The notes: generated by a model not told the origin, from the letters alone. A DNA stretch of 64,000 bases from Burkholderiales bacterium (GCA_030684405.1 JAUXYA010000019.1:124001-188000), one strand, 5' to 3'; numbered from the stretch's first letter, positions 26,787 to 36,009 are shown. Numbers and translations: made by a program.

Positions 26787-28484
26787 ATGTCGCCCAGAAT
26801 TCGCCGTATCACCGACAGCATTTTTACCCGTCTCATGCTGCTCGGGTTCTGTCTCGTGGTGCTGGGTATTGTCCTGCGCCACCACGCCTTGACGGATTTC
26901 CTGCGCAAGGATCTGGCCGCGGTGGTCGAGAGCCAGCAGCTCGCACTGGCGAGTTACGTCGCCCGCGATGTGGACGACAAGATCGTCCAGCGCCAGACCC
27001 TGCTGGAGCGTCTTGCCGTCGCGATGCCGCCGGAACTGCTGGAACAGCCCGAAAACCTGCGCACATGGCTCAGCAAACACTACGAATACCAGCCGCTGTT
27101 CTCCGCCGGCCTGTTCGTGGTCGATGCGCGCGGGGTCGCGCTGGCGGATTACCCGGTGCTTAATGGACGCGTGGGGGCCAATTATTCCGACCGCGACTAC
27201 ATCGCCGCCGGGCTGGCGGGAAAATCCTACGTCGGCCGCCCGGTGATAGGACGCGCTGCAAAGGAACCGGTACTGCCGATCAGCGCACCGCTCAGAGACC
27301 ACAAGGGTGAAGTCAGAGGAGTACTCTCCGGCATCAGCGCGCTGGCCGAACCGGGCTTCCTCAATTCACTGCTGCAAAGCAGGATCGGCGAAACCACGGG
27401 CGGGTTTCTGCTGATCTCGTCACGGGACCAGTTATTTGTAGCCTCGTCCTGGCCGGAAATGGTTCTCAAGCCAACCCCGGCACCCGGAGTCAACCTGCTG
27501 CATGATCGGGCAATGGCGGGTTACCGCGGGGCGGGAATCACCGTCAATGCCGGAGGCGTGGAAGAAGTGGCGGCTGTCGTCACCGTTCCCAGCACAAACT
27601 GGTTCGTCGTCGCCCGCGTGCCGAGCAGCGAAGCCTTCGCCACCGTCGCGCGCACCCAGTCCTTCCTGGTAAGGGGAGGACTGCTGACGCTGCTGCTGTT
27701 CGCCATCCTCGTGCCTCTCGGCCTCTACCTTGTGTTCCGCCATCTGCGCCAGGCGGCAGAGCATGCCGACCGCATGACGCTGGGCGAACTGCCGCTCGAA
27801 CCTCTGCCGCAGTACCGCCACGACGAGGTGGGGCACCTGATTGCCGCATTCAACCGTCTGCTGGCCAAGCTCAACCAGAATCAGGCCGAACTGGCGCGCA
27901 TGGCGCACCACGACACTCTGACCGGTCTGCCCAACCGGGTGCTGCTCTCTGACCGCCTGCAGCAGGTGCTGGCCCAGGCGCGGCGCAAGAAAACTTCGGT
28001 GGGACTGCTGTTCATGGACCTCGATGGCTTCAAGGACATCAACGACAGCTTTGGACACGAGGCCGGCGACGAACTCCTGCGGCAGGTCACCGGCCGCCTC
28101 TCCGGTATCGTGCGCGGGGCCGACACGCTGGCACGGGTCGGCGGCGACGAGTTTGTCCTGCTGCTGAGCGATCTCGGCGACAACGCGGCAGACGTGGCCG
28201 GAATTGTATCGAGCAAATGCATCCACGCACTGAAAGCGCCGTTCGTGATCTCAGCAAATGAGTGCAGCATCGGCGTTTCCATCGGCATCGCCATCGGTGA
28301 CGGAAACAGTAGCGCGGACGAGTTGCTGCTGACCGCGGATCACGCCATGTACGACGCGAAGAAAGCCGGCCGCGGCTGCTCTGTCATTCGCCAGGCCGGC
28401 GCCACCGCCGCGCCGGCGCCGGCCGCAGCAGGTGACAACTCGGATGCCGGCGGCATGCACGGCCTGCGTGATCGCCTGAAATGA
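26787..28484 (+). CDS. Membrane cache-domain diguanylate cyclase (GGDEF)
   Basis: 565 residues from ATG 26787 (ATG 26769 possible). TM1 (MLLGFCLVVLGIVL), a periplasmic double-cache sensor (YSDRDYIAAGLAGKSYVGRPV is typical dCACHE_1), TM2 (GGLLTLLLFAILVPLGLYLV), HAMP-like linker (HLIAAFNRLLAKLN) and a GGDEF domain: DTLTGLPNRVLLSDRL, DLDGFKDINDSFGHEAGDELL and the intact catalytic GGDEF near residue 455. RGAD five residues before GGDEF is the inhibitory I-site. Makes cyclic di-GMP in response to an external ligand, and so may tune exopolysaccharide production. Confidence 0.93.
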   Translation: MSPRIRRITDSIFTRLMLLGFCLVVLGIVLRHHALTDFLRKDLAAVVESQQLALASYVARDVDDKIVQRQTLLERLAVAMPPELLEQPENLRTWLSKHYEYQPLFSAGLFVVDARGVALADYPVLNGRVGANYSDRDYIAAGLAGKSYVGRPVIGRAAKEPVLPISAPLRDHKGEVRGVLSGISALAEPGFLNSLLQSRIGETTGGFLLISSRDQLFVASSWPEMVLKPTPAPGVNLLHDRAMAGYRGAGITVNAGGVEEVAAVVTVPSTNWFVVARVPSSEAFATVARTQSFLVRGGLLTLLLFAILVPLGLYLVFRHLRQAAEHADRMTLGELPLEPLPQYRHDEVGHLIAAFNRLLAKLNQNQAELARMAHHDTLTGLPNRVLLSDRLQQVLAQARRKKTSVGLLFMDLDGFKDINDSFGHEAGDELLRQVTGRLSGIVRGADTLARVGGDEFVLLLSDLGDNAADVAGIVSSKCIHALKAPFVISANECSIGVSIGIAIGDGNSSADELLLTADHAMYDAKKAGRGCSVIRQAGATAAPAPAAAGDNSDAGGMHGLRDRLK

Positions 28485-28561
28485 TTGCGCGTATAGTGTC
28501 AGCGGCATGCAGTAGCCGCTGCGTCCCACCCTCTTGTCCACTGCCTGAATGAAGGAAAGTC

Positions 28562-29170
28562 ATGCTCACCATCTACGGTTCCACCAATTCCCGTGGCCTC
28601 CGCGTCATCTGGCTGGCCACCGAGCTCGGCCTGAAGTACGAACACAAGGACTGGCTGCCACGCTCGCCGGAAACAAAAACGACGGACTACCGCGCGCTCA
28701 ATGCCGGCGGCCGCGTGCCGACCATCGACGATGACGGCTTCATCCTCTCGGAATCGATGGCGATCAACATGTACCTCGCAAAAAAGCACAAGAGCCCGCT
28801 CTATCCTTCGGACCCGAAACTCGAGGCGCTGTGCTGGCAATGGAGCCTGTGGGAAACCGATCTGCTCGATCGCCAGATCGTCACCTACGTGCGCCACAGC
28901 GTTGCTCTGCCGGAGGCGGAACGAAAGCCCGAGCTTGCGGAAAACGCCTGGCTGGAAGTCGCGCCGGCCTTCGACGTGCTTGATGCGGCGCTGGGAAAAT
29001 CTCCCTGGCTCGCAGGGCCTGCGTTTTCAGTCGCCGATCTCAATGTCGCCAGCGCGCTTTACCGTGCACTGTCGATCGACACCAGCAAGTGGGCCAATTT
29101 CCACGCCTGGCTGCTGCGCTGCTGGGACCGCCCTGCGGCCAAACACGCGCGCGCCCTGCGCGAGCAATAG
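28562..29170 (+). CDS. Glutathione S-transferase family protein
   Basis: 202 residues; GAAGGAAAG precedes the ATG. N-terminal thioredoxin-like domain (MLTIYGSTNSRGLRVIWLAT, PTIDDDGFILSESMAINMYL with the ES pair that binds glutathione) and C-terminal helical domain (LAGPAFSVADLNVAS, the N-capping box). Ser at the start of the first helix region probably activates glutathione. Cytosolic conjugating or peroxidase-type GST; substrate unknown. Confidence 0.9.
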   Translation: MLTIYGSTNSRGLRVIWLATELGLKYEHKDWLPRSPETKTTDYRALNAGGRVPTIDDDGFILSESMAINMYLAKKHKSPLYPSDPKLEALCWQWSLWETDLLDRQIVTYVRHSVALPEAERKPELAENAWLEVAPAFDVLDAALGKSPWLAGPAFSVADLNVASALYRALSIDTSKWANFHAWLLRCWDRPAAKHARALREQ

Positions 29171-29197
29171 GCGATGAATTCGGGGCACATGCCCGGA

Positions 29198-29231
29198 ATA
29201 TAACTACTTGTTTTTATTGATATTTTCTGAT
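29198..29231 (+). repeat. Copy D of dispersed 34-base A/T-rich motif
   Basis: Matches copy A (60451) at 26 of 34 positions by hand alignment, sharing the TACTTG core and ATTGATATTTT block. It lies between the convergent GST and M48 genes and overlaps the last codons and stop of the M48 gene, so it encodes that protein's Asn/Lys-rich tail (ENINKNK). Confidence 0.5.
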
Positions 29232-30538
29232 TGTGCCGCCGCTTCGCCAGCGGTGGCACTACCCAGCGCCGCGGCGATCCGCTCGTCCATCGGGAAATCG
29301 CCGCAGGTATTGAAGGCACCCGCGCAGGTCCGGCCCGCCTTGCGTGCCTCGAGCGCGCGCGCGTAATAAATCTTCGCGACTTCCTTGAAACCAAGCCCCG
29401 TCGCCGCCTCACCAAGCATGAAGTAAGAGAAGTCGTTGAAGTAGCCGACCTTGACTACGCCCACCGCCAGCTCGCGCCACTGGCCCTTGTCGTGCATTGT
29501 TTTCCAGCTGCCGCGCTGGTAGCCGTAAGAAAACATGCAGTCCGTCGTGCAGCTGAACACTGCTTCGCCCTTGCGGAAACGCTCAAACTCTTCCGCGACA
29601 AACGTCATCACCTGCGCTTCGGCAGCCACACGCGCGGCGTATTCGTCCCGTGACACCCCGCCGAGAGGACGTTCGTTCGCCGCCATGCCGAGAAAATCAG
29701 GCAAGGGTCCTGCCGTTTTGCCGGACCGCGCTGCCTGATACAGCGGATCGACTTTCGCCACCAGCAGCTGCAGGCGCTGCATGCGGTTTTCCGGCGCGGG
29801 ATGTGTGGAAAAGAATTCCGCCGGCGTATCCCCTTCCTTCGCCATTTTCTGCCACAGCGTCACTGCAGCCCGTGGATCGAAGCCCGCGCGCGCGGCGAGT
29901 TCGATGCCGATCTGGTCGGCCTCGGTTTCCGCCTCGCGGCTGTTGGGCAGCGTGATCGCCAGCGCGGCGGCCAGCGCCATGGTGTTCTGTGTGCGCTGGT
30001 AGTCCGCGGTATTGCGCGAACTCGCCAGCACCGACAGCAACGCAGTGCTGACGCCGACGGTCATCGCCATCGACATTTTCTCGCGGGTGTGGCTCGCCAG
30101 CGCATGGCCGATCTCATGGCCCATCACATTGGCGATTTCGTCGTCCGTCGCTTTCAATTTCTCCCAGAAGCCGGTGTAGATGCCCATCTTGCCGCCGGCC
30201 ATGCAGAAGGCGTTCACCACCTTGGGTTCGTCGATGACCTGCACCTCCCAAGCCCAGCCTGCGGAGTCGGGACGGAAACGCACGGCCTCTGCGATCAGCC
30301 GGTTGGTGATTTCGCGCACGCGGGTAACCCGCGGCGAAGCGACTTCCACCTGATTTTTTTTCGAGAGCTGCCCGATCATGCTCGAGTAGGCCGACACTGC
30401 GCCCTGGATGGCCGCCTCTTCCGACATCAGCATCAGCTGGCTGCGCCCGGTAATGGTGTTGGTGGCGCAGCCTGAGGCCAGCACCAGTAGCGTGATCAGC
30501 AGCCCGCGAGCAAATCCAAATCCCTGTGTGCGATTCAT
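29204..30538 (-). CDS. M48 family metallopeptidase lipoprotein (LoiP/BepA-like)
   Basis: 444 residues from ATG at 30538. Lipoprotein signal (LITLLVLASGCATN) followed by the M48 domain: ITGRSQLMLMSEE, VVNAFCMAGGKMGIYTGFWE and zinc site HEIGH in VMGHEIGHALASH, with the third ligand in SREAETEADQIGIELAAR. A C-terminal 150-residue extension contains Cys pairs (VFSCTTDCMFSYG, GRTCAGAFNTCGDFP). An envelope-quality-control protease at the periplasmic face of the outer membrane is likely. Confidence 0.9.
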   Translation of the reverse strand: MNRTQGFGFARGLLITLLVLASGCATNTITGRSQLMLMSEEAAIQGAVSAYSSMIGQLSKKNQVEVASPRVTRVREITNRLIAEAVRFRPDSAGWAWEVQVIDEPKVVNAFCMAGGKMGIYTGFWEKLKATDDEIANVMGHEIGHALASHTREKMSMAMTVGVSTALLSVLASSRNTADYQRTQNTMALAAALAITLPNSREAETEADQIGIELAARAGFDPRAAVTLWQKMAKEGDTPAEFFSTHPAPENRMQRLQLLVAKVDPLYQAARSGKTAGPLPDFLGMAANERPLGGVSRDEYAARVAAEAQVMTFVAEEFERFRKGEAVFSCTTDCMFSYGYQRGSWKTMHDKGQWRELAVGVVKVGYFNDFSYFMLGEAATGLGFKEVAKIYYARALEARKAGRTCAGAFNTCGDFPMDERIAAALGSATAGEAAAQSENINKNK

Positions 30539-30770
30539 GACTTTTCCTGGTGACGCACTTTGCCGGAACCCGGCAGCATGCCGTGCGCGACAGAGGCGCA
30601 TTGTAACGATTCCGCCGGCTTACCCGGCGCCCAGCCCAGGTATGCACATATTGTTGTTTTTATTGAAAATTTAACCCAAACCCTAAGATGAACATGACGC
30701 GCGCACGATATTCCCCATAAAATCACGCCGAACCGCAACGCATTCCAACTACAGCGGTGGAGGAGAACAC

Positions 30771-31748
30771 ATGAATCTGAAGCACCGGCTCTGCTTTCCC
30801 CTGGCCCTTGCGCTGCTTGCCACAGCCCTGCCCGCACCGGCTGCGGAAAAGGAATGGCCGGTCAGACCTGTCCGCATCATCGTGCCCTATCCGCCCGGCG
30901 GCACCACCGATCCCACTGCGCGCGCCTTTGCCGGCTGGTTTGGCGAAAAATTCAACACCACCATCGTCATAGACAACCGTCCCGGTGCAGGCTCCACCAT
31001 CGGCCACGGACTCGCGGCGAAAGCCACCCCCGATGGCTACACGCTGGTGCTCGGCACCTCCGGCGGGCTGGTGGTCAGCGCCGCCTTCGGCACCAAGCTG
31101 GCCTACGATCCGGTCAAGGACTTCTCGCCGATCGGTGTCGGCGTCTATGTGCCCTTCCTGATCGTCGTGCATCCTTCTGTACCGGCGCGTAACGTGAAGG
31201 AACTCGTCGATCTGGCCAAGGCGCAGCCGGGCAAGATCAACTTTGCCTCGCCCGGAACCGGCACGCCCAACCATCTCGGCATGGAACTGCTGACTTCAAT
31301 GACCGGCGCGAAGTTCACGCATGTGCCATACAAGGGCGGTGGCGCCGCCACCACCGACCTGCTGGGCGGCCGCGTGCAGGCGATCTTCGGTGGCGCCGCA
31401 CCCTGGCAGCCACATATGACGAGTGGACGCGCTCGCGCGATCGCCATCGGCCACCACGAGCGCCTGAAAACGCTGCCCGATGTTCCGGCCATCGCCGAGA
31501 CCTATCCGGGCTTCAACAACACCACCTGGTACGGCTTCCTCGGACCTGCCGGAACACCGGCACATGTCGTCCGCAGGGTGAATGCCGAAATGAAACGTGC
31601 AGTGGAAGACCCCGGCATCGTCAAACATCTCGAAAGCATCGGCATGGTGCCGACCTGGACCTCACCGCAGGACATGGGGAAAATGATTCACACCGAGCTT
31701 GCGCGCTGGAAAAAAGTCGTGGCTGAAGCCGGCATCAAACCGGACTGA
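30771..31748 (+). CDS. Bug/TctC-family periplasmic solute receptor
   Basis: 325 residues; strong GGAGGA ribosome site. Signal peptide (FPLALALLATALPAPAAEK), then the Bug signature regions: WPVRPVRIIVPYPPGGTTDP, IDNRPGAGSTIGHGLAAK, PDGYTLVLGTSG and FTHVPYKGGGAATTDLLGGR. These receptors bind carboxylates for tripartite (TctAB) transport or signalling; betaproteobacteria carry many without adjacent transporter genes, as here. Monocistronic. Ligand unknown. Confidence 0.92.
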   Translation: MNLKHRLCFPLALALLATALPAPAAEKEWPVRPVRIIVPYPPGGTTDPTARAFAGWFGEKFNTTIVIDNRPGAGSTIGHGLAAKATPDGYTLVLGTSGGLVVSAAFGTKLAYDPVKDFSPIGVGVYVPFLIVVHPSVPARNVKELVDLAKAQPGKINFASPGTGTPNHLGMELLTSMTGAKFTHVPYKGGGAATTDLLGGRVQAIFGGAAPWQPHMTSGRARAIAIGHHERLKTLPDVPAIAETYPGFNNTTWYGFLGPAGTPAHVVRRVNAEMKRAVEDPGIVKHLESIGMVPTWTSPQDMGKMIHTELARWKKVVAEAGIKPD

Positions 31749-32029
31749 GATGAATCGCAGGAGCGCAGATCCCGGCTCTGACTGCGTCCTGACGCTGCCC
31801 GCATAAACTGTCGCGGCGCCGGGACCGCGGCATATGAGCAAGGTAAACCCCGACAACCACCACCGCGGTTGCTGCCGTCTAACGCAGGGAGTCGCGGCGC
31901 GCGTTCGCTACGTCTGCAAGTCGCGCTCCCTCCGTGGCCGCATCAACGCCCAAAGTGTTCATGGATCCACGGATGGCCGCAATGGGCAGCCCGCAGGATC
32001 TGCCCTTCGACACGAAACGGATGTTGGCT

Positions 32030-33775
32030 TCAAGACCCCTGTTCGTGCCTGATGCCTCCCCGGCGCAGGCGCAGACCGACGCGATGCACCTGGCCGTCTT
32101 CGATTTCGCGCACCACCAGCTGCGCACGCCCAAGGTCGGCACGATCGCCGACCACGGTGCGGCCACGGAACATCCGCGACAGATACGCAGCGAGCGTCAT
32201 GTTGCCGATTTCATCGGGAATGACGATGCCGTAAGCCATGCCGAGGTCCGCCATGACCGCATCACCATTGAGTACGAAATCGCCAAAATAACGGTGCTCT
32301 TCCAGTCGGTCGGGTTCCAGATGGGGATCGAAGAGCTTGCCCAGATAAGTCAGGTTCTTCGTCTGTGCAAGAAGGTAGACATAGTCCTGCAGTTCGAACT
32401 TCAACCCGGGAAGCAGCGGCAGCGGCTCACCATTGCGCAGGACAACCATGACCTGCGCACGATCCGACAACCTCAGCTCTGACAGCTCGCGGCCCGCAAT
32501 CTGGCTGCCTGCCCTGACCTCGTAACCCAGGATTTCGTGCTCGTAATGGCCCGGCGCATCCAGGGAAACCCGCTGCAGCGGCTCGATGGCCGGCGGCACC
32601 TCCAGGCGCAGCCAGCGCGCCGCCACGGCAATGGTCCAGCCCTGGAGCAGCAGCGACACCAGCACGATGAAAAAGGCCACATTGAAGTACAGCCGCGCGT
32701 GCTCGGTACCGTAGATCAGCGGGAACAGGGCCAGCACGACCGGCACCGCACCGCGCAGTCCGACCCAGCTGATGAACACCTGCTCCCGCCACGGCAGGCG
32801 GAAGGGCAGCAGCCCGATCATCACCGCGGCAGGGCGCGCCACCAGCATCAGGAAAGCGGCAATCGCCAGCGCCGGCCCGGCAACACTGATCAAATCACTC
32901 GGTGTCGCCAGCAGTCCCAGGATCACGAACATCACGATCTGGCTCAACCAGGCGAGGCCGTCGTGCACCCGCAGTATGTTCTGCGCCGAATGCAGCTTCG
33001 AATTGCCGAGCACCAGTCCGGCCATGAATATCGCCAGAAAACCGCTGCCACCGAGCTGCGCGGTCGCGGCGAAGATGATCAACCCGCCCGCCACTGCCAG
33101 CAGGGGATAGAGGCCGCTCGCCAGCGTCAGGCGGTTGATCAACCAGACCAGCGCCCTGCCACCGCCCAGACCCAGCACAGCACCGATGCCGAACTGCTGC
33201 AACAGCGAGAGCAGCACCGCGGCCTCGAATCCGGAGTGGCCTGCTGCCAGCAGGCCGATGACCGTCACCGTCAGGAAAATGGCCATCGGGTCATTACTGG
33301 CGGACTCGATTTCCAGTGTCGCGGCGACCCGCTGCTTCAGTGACAGCCCAGCGTTCCGCAGCAGGGAGAACACCGCTGCTGCGTCGGTCGATCCGACGAT
33401 GGCGCCGATCAGCAGGCCCTGCAGCCAGTGGAGCTTCAGGATCCAGGCGGCAAACATGGCGACCAGCACCGCAGTGATGACCACGCCCAGCGTGGCGAGA
33501 CTGACTGCCGGCCACAACGCGACCCGGAAAGTTTCCCTGCGCGTGCGCATGCCACCGTCGAATATGATCACGGCAAGCGCCAGCGTGCCGATCATGTAGG
33601 CCCTCTCGACGTCGTCGAAGCGGATACCGCCCGGCCCCTCTTCGCCGGCGAGCATGCCCAGCAACAGAAAGACAAACAGCAGCGGCGCGCCGAGCCGCGA
33701 GGAAATGTCGCTGGCAATGATGCTGATCAGCAGGATCAGCGCGCCAACAAGGATGGCTAGATTCCAGTACTCCAT
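32030..33775 (-). CDS. CPA1-type K+/H+ antiporter (NhaP2/CvrA-like)
   Basis: 581 residues. Twelve or so membrane helices with the Na_H_Exchanger motifs GPGGIRFDDVERAYMIG, IIFDGGMRTRRETF, GAIVGSTDAAAVFSLL and ESASNDPMAIFL (ion-site ND pair), and FISWVGLRGAVPVVLAL. The cytoplasmic C-terminus carries a TrkA-C domain (EHEILGYEVRAGSQIAGREL) and a CorC_HlyC-type segment. Exports K+ in exchange for protons for pH and osmotic balance. Length matches the NhaP2 family. Confidence 0.93.
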   Translation of the reverse strand: MEYWNLAILVGALILLISIIASDISSRLGAPLLFVFLLLGMLAGEEGPGGIRFDDVERAYMIGTLALAVIIFDGGMRTRRETFRVALWPAVSLATLGVVITAVLVAMFAAWILKLHWLQGLLIGAIVGSTDAAAVFSLLRNAGLSLKQRVAATLEIESASNDPMAIFLTVTVIGLLAAGHSGFEAAVLLSLLQQFGIGAVLGLGGGRALVWLINRLTLASGLYPLLAVAGGLIIFAATAQLGGSGFLAIFMAGLVLGNSKLHSAQNILRVHDGLAWLSQIVMFVILGLLATPSDLISVAGPALAIAAFLMLVARPAAVMIGLLPFRLPWREQVFISWVGLRGAVPVVLALFPLIYGTEHARLYFNVAFFIVLVSLLLQGWTIAVAARWLRLEVPPAIEPLQRVSLDAPGHYEHEILGYEVRAGSQIAGRELSELRLSDRAQVMVVLRNGEPLPLLPGLKFELQDYVYLLAQTKNLTYLGKLFDPHLEPDRLEEHRYFGDFVLNGDAVMADLGMAYGIVIPDEIGNMTLAAYLSRMFRGRTVVGDRADLGRAQLVVREIEDGQVHRVGLRLRRGGIRHEQGS

Positions 33776-33830
33776 CGCTGGACCATACCAGAATCAATTT
33801 GGGACATTAAGCGCGGACAGCCCCTGGGCT

Positions 33831-34139
33831 TCAGCTCCCGGATTTCCTATCCGGCATGCGCCGGATGCCGCGCAAACGGCTGACGAGCTGCCAGGCAATA
33901 ATCCCGCGCTGCAGCCAGACCGCACCACGGCGCGGTCGCAACAGCATCGCCATCACGCCCGCACCGGCAAGCAGCGCAGGGTGGCGACGGACGTAGCGCA
34001 GAATCGCGATGCCGCGGTCAGCCAGTGCGAGCCGCGGTTTCCACTGCATCATCTCCTGCTCGAGAACAAAGCGCTGCGCCGCCGCTTGCGACACCAGCCA
34101 GCGGCGGCGCTCGGCAATCCGTTCGAGCTCGCCGTTCAT
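33831..34139 (-). CDS. YqjK-like protein
   Basis: 102 residues, basic, with one hydrophobic stretch (PALLAGAGVMAMLLRP). Matches the style and place of YqjK in the enterobacterial yqjD-yqjE-yqjK operon. Starts within the last four bases of the YqjE-like gene. Likely an inner-membrane-associated stress protein; function not established. Confidence 0.7.
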   Translation of the reverse strand: MNGELERIAERRRWLVSQAAAQRFVLEQEMMQWKPRLALADRGIAILRYVRRHPALLAGAGVMAMLLRPRRGAVWLQRGIIAWQLVSRLRGIRRMPDRKSGS

Positions 34140-34525
34140 CGGCCGGGACCGAGGTGTTCGCGGTCTTTTGCCAGTTCGGCGATGCTGGCTTCGAACAGCC
34201 GCGGCTTGATGCGCAGCCGGTGCATGGCCATCCAGCCGATCCAGCCACCGCCCGCCAGGAATAGCGCAGTCAGTACGCCCAGCGCAGCAAGGCGATGGGT
34301 ATCCCAGAACAGCACCACGACCATCAGCGTCAGCAACAACACGCCTACGCCGAGGCAGAACAGCGCGACCAGCGCCAGCAGCAGGATCGAACCCAGCCGC
34401 GAACGCTCCTCGGCGATGTCCGTGGACAGCAGCTCGAGGCGGTTGTGGAGGATGGCGGCGAGCGTCGCGCCCAGCGTTTTCAGCGAATCGAAAAGCCCGC
34501 CGCCTGCCGCCTGAGGATCGGACAT
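34136..34525 (-). CDS. YqjE-like / phage-holin-family membrane protein
   Basis: 129 residues. N-terminal amphipathic segment (LFDSLKTLGATLAAILHNRLELLSTD) then two membrane helices (LLLALVALFCLGVGVLLLTLM and LAALGVLTALFLAGGGWIGW). Typical Phage_holin_3_6/YqjE family. Second gene of the yqjDEK-like operon, seven bases after the DUF883 gene. Confidence 0.85.
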   Translation of the reverse strand: MSDPQAAGGGLFDSLKTLGATLAAILHNRLELLSTDIAEERSRLGSILLLALVALFCLGVGVLLLTLMVVVLFWDTHRLAALGVLTALFLAGGGWIGWMAMHRLRIKPRLFEASIAELAKDREHLGPGR

Positions 34526-34532
34526 GCCGGAA

Positions 34533-34865
34533 TCAGCGCCGGCCGATCAGCATGCCCACCACGAGACCGATGCCGGCCGCGATGCCAACAGCATGCCAGG
34601 GATGGTCATGCACGTAGTCATCGGTCGCCCGCGCCGCAGCCTTGGTTTTCAGCAGCAGTTGTTCCTCGGCATCGAGCATTTTCACCTTGGCCACCTTAAG
34701 CGACTCCTCGATGCGGCTGCGCGCGGCAGCCAGCACCTCACCGCCCTGCCCGGCCGACGCCTTCAGCAGCGCTTCGGCGTCCGCCACAACGACCTTGAAG
34801 TCGCTGATCAGTTTTTCCTTGGAAACTTCCGGCGCATTGGCGCCCGACATATTGTTCGCATTCAT
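34533..34865 (-). CDS. DUF883 family protein (YqjD/ElaB-like)
   Basis: 110 residues from ATG at 34865. A charged helical region (SDFKVVVADAEALLKASAGQ and SRIEESLKVAKVKM) followed by a C-terminal membrane anchor with the family motif DDYVHDHPWHAVGIAAGIGL and GMLIGRR end. YqjD and ElaB are stationary-phase inner-membrane proteins that bind ribosomes in E. coli. First gene of the three-gene operon; an FNR-type palindrome lies 137 bases upstream. Confidence 0.9.
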   Translation of the reverse strand: MNANNMSGANAPEVSKEKLISDFKVVVADAEALLKASAGQGGEVLAAARSRIEESLKVAKVKMLDAEEQLLLKTKAAARATDDYVHDHPWHAVGIAAGIGLVVGMLIGRR

Positions 34866-35001
34866 GGCATTACCCTTTCCTGTGATGACGTTTTGACGAT
34901 TGTAAAAGATTGCAAATCCGGTCCCCGCGGCCATCCCTCAACCCGGGAGCAGGCACTGGAGGCACACCCTAGAATCATGGGCGTAGCGCTCCCTCCGGCC
35001 A

Positions 35002-35015
35002 TTGATCTTAATCAA
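35002..35015. promoter_or_regulatory. Perfect FNR/ANR-type box
   Basis: TTGAT-CTTA-ATCAA matches the FNR/ANR consensus TTGAT-N4-ATCAA exactly, on both strands. It is upstream of the DUF883-YqjE-YqjK operon on the minus strand, with its near edge 137 bases from the start codon; no plus-strand gene follows closely. Suggests oxygen- or redox-dependent control of that operon. Confidence 0.6.
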
Positions 35016-35118
35016 TATTGACACCTGCTCGGTTCGTGAGTTCACTGCTTCGTGCTTTCCGCCGTAATACCCGTTGGCCCTGCCGCAGCAACACCTAGCC
35101 CCTGCCGGACCAGCTCAA

Positions 35119-35832
35119 TCAACTGCGCAGCCTCGCCAGCCGGGCAAGACAGAACTGGGTGAATGCCAGACCGCCCAGCACCGGCACCAGCAGGTTGACC
35201 ACCGGCACGTAGAGCAGCAGCGAGACTATGATGCCGAGCATTAAGAGCTCGCCGCGGGAGCGCCGTACCAGCAGCGCGAATTCCTCCGGGCTGGCGTGTT
35301 CCGCCAGCGCGTCGTAGCGGAACAGGCGCTGGACCAGCCAGGCCGAGGTCAGCAGCGGCGCCAGCACCGCGCCGACGCCGGTCAGCCACAGCGGCAGCGT
35401 AAATATCCACAGCAGCGCAAACACCACGATGGCGCCCGCAGCATTGACCAGGCTGCCCGCCAGCGTGCCGCCCTCTGCGCGTGCGAGATTCGGGTGGTAA
35501 CGCTCGGCGACGAAGCGAACGAGCACCGGTATCGCGAAAAATTCGGTCAGCAGCAGCGCGGTGACGTAGATGGCCGGCAGCAGCCCCACCAGCACCACGA
35601 AAGATGCCGTGTAGTCAATCACCCACAACGCGCTCCAGCCCTGCAGCCAGCCGGCAACGGTAGTCGAGGCCATCGCTGCGGCGATACCGCCGGTCCAACT
35701 GTCCCAGAACAGCCATCCCAGAACGGCCCACAGCAGCACGCTGCCGAGCATCGGCAGGAAAACGATGGCAACGATGCGCGGATGGAAAAGGTTACGGGTG
35801 GCGCGGGAGATTGCGGTAATGACGTCCTGCAT
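35119..35832 (-). CDS. EI24 domain membrane protein (CysZ-like)
   Basis: 237 residues from ATG at 35832, chosen because GGGGGA precedes it and the protein then starts MQDVITAISRATRNLFHPR as in the family. Four or more long helices (IVAIVFLPMLGSVLLWAVLG, VVLVGLLPAIYVTALLLTEF, AGAIVVFALLWIFTLPLWLT) and the end LGGLAFTQFCLARLARLR. CysZ-like EI24 proteins are inner-membrane proteins linked to sulfate uptake in some species. The same frame is open up to an ATG at 35949 that has a stronger GGAGGAG site. Confidence 0.85.
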   Translation of the reverse strand: MQDVITAISRATRNLFHPRIVAIVFLPMLGSVLLWAVLGWLFWDSWTGGIAAAMASTTVAGWLQGWSALWVIDYTASFVVLVGLLPAIYVTALLLTEFFAIPVLVRFVAERYHPNLARAEGGTLAGSLVNAAGAIVVFALLWIFTLPLWLTGVGAVLAPLLTSAWLVQRLFRYDALAEHASPEEFALLVRRSRGELLMLGIIVSLLLYVPVVNLLVPVLGGLAFTQFCLARLARLRS

Positions 35833-35945
35833 CAGAAAGTCCCCCATAACAGCGGGCCGATCACCGGTGTCGGCAGTCCGGCGAACTGCGCGATGACTTT
35901 CCTGGAGATCCGGAAAATCAACACTGGGGTGAACGCGTCCAGCAT
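35832..35945 (-). CDS. Possible 37-residue leader ORF coupled to EI24 gene
   Basis: ATG at 35945 follows GGAGGAG and opens a 37-residue frame ending TGA, whose last base is the first base of the EI24 ATG (TGATG). Composition is amphipathic/hydrophobic (LDAFTPVLIFRISRKVIAQF). The strong ribosome site and stop-start overlap suggest translational coupling. Alternatively the neighbouring ATG at 35949, in the EI24 frame, is the true EI24 start. Not recognised. Confidence 0.3.
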   Translation of the reverse strand: MLDAFTPVLIFRISRKVIAQFAGLPTPVIGPLLWGTF

Positions 35946-36009
35946 GCATGCTCCTCCGTTGAGATGACGCTATTGTAAACGTCGCTGCCGCCTTAACCGT
36001 CGGGTTAGA

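Noticed and set aside
30663-30689. TTGAAA...TAAGAT sigma-70-like promoter before the Bug receptor
   Set aside because: Spacer is only 15 bases and the A/T block belongs to a partial repeat copy; too weak to list.
31749-32029. Possible small genes between the Bug receptor and the antiporter (minus frame 31879-32166, plus frame 31834-32052)
   Set aside because: Neither has a good ribosome site, and the minus frame overlaps the antiporter gene end. The tail may be an old gene remnant, but I could not match it to a family.
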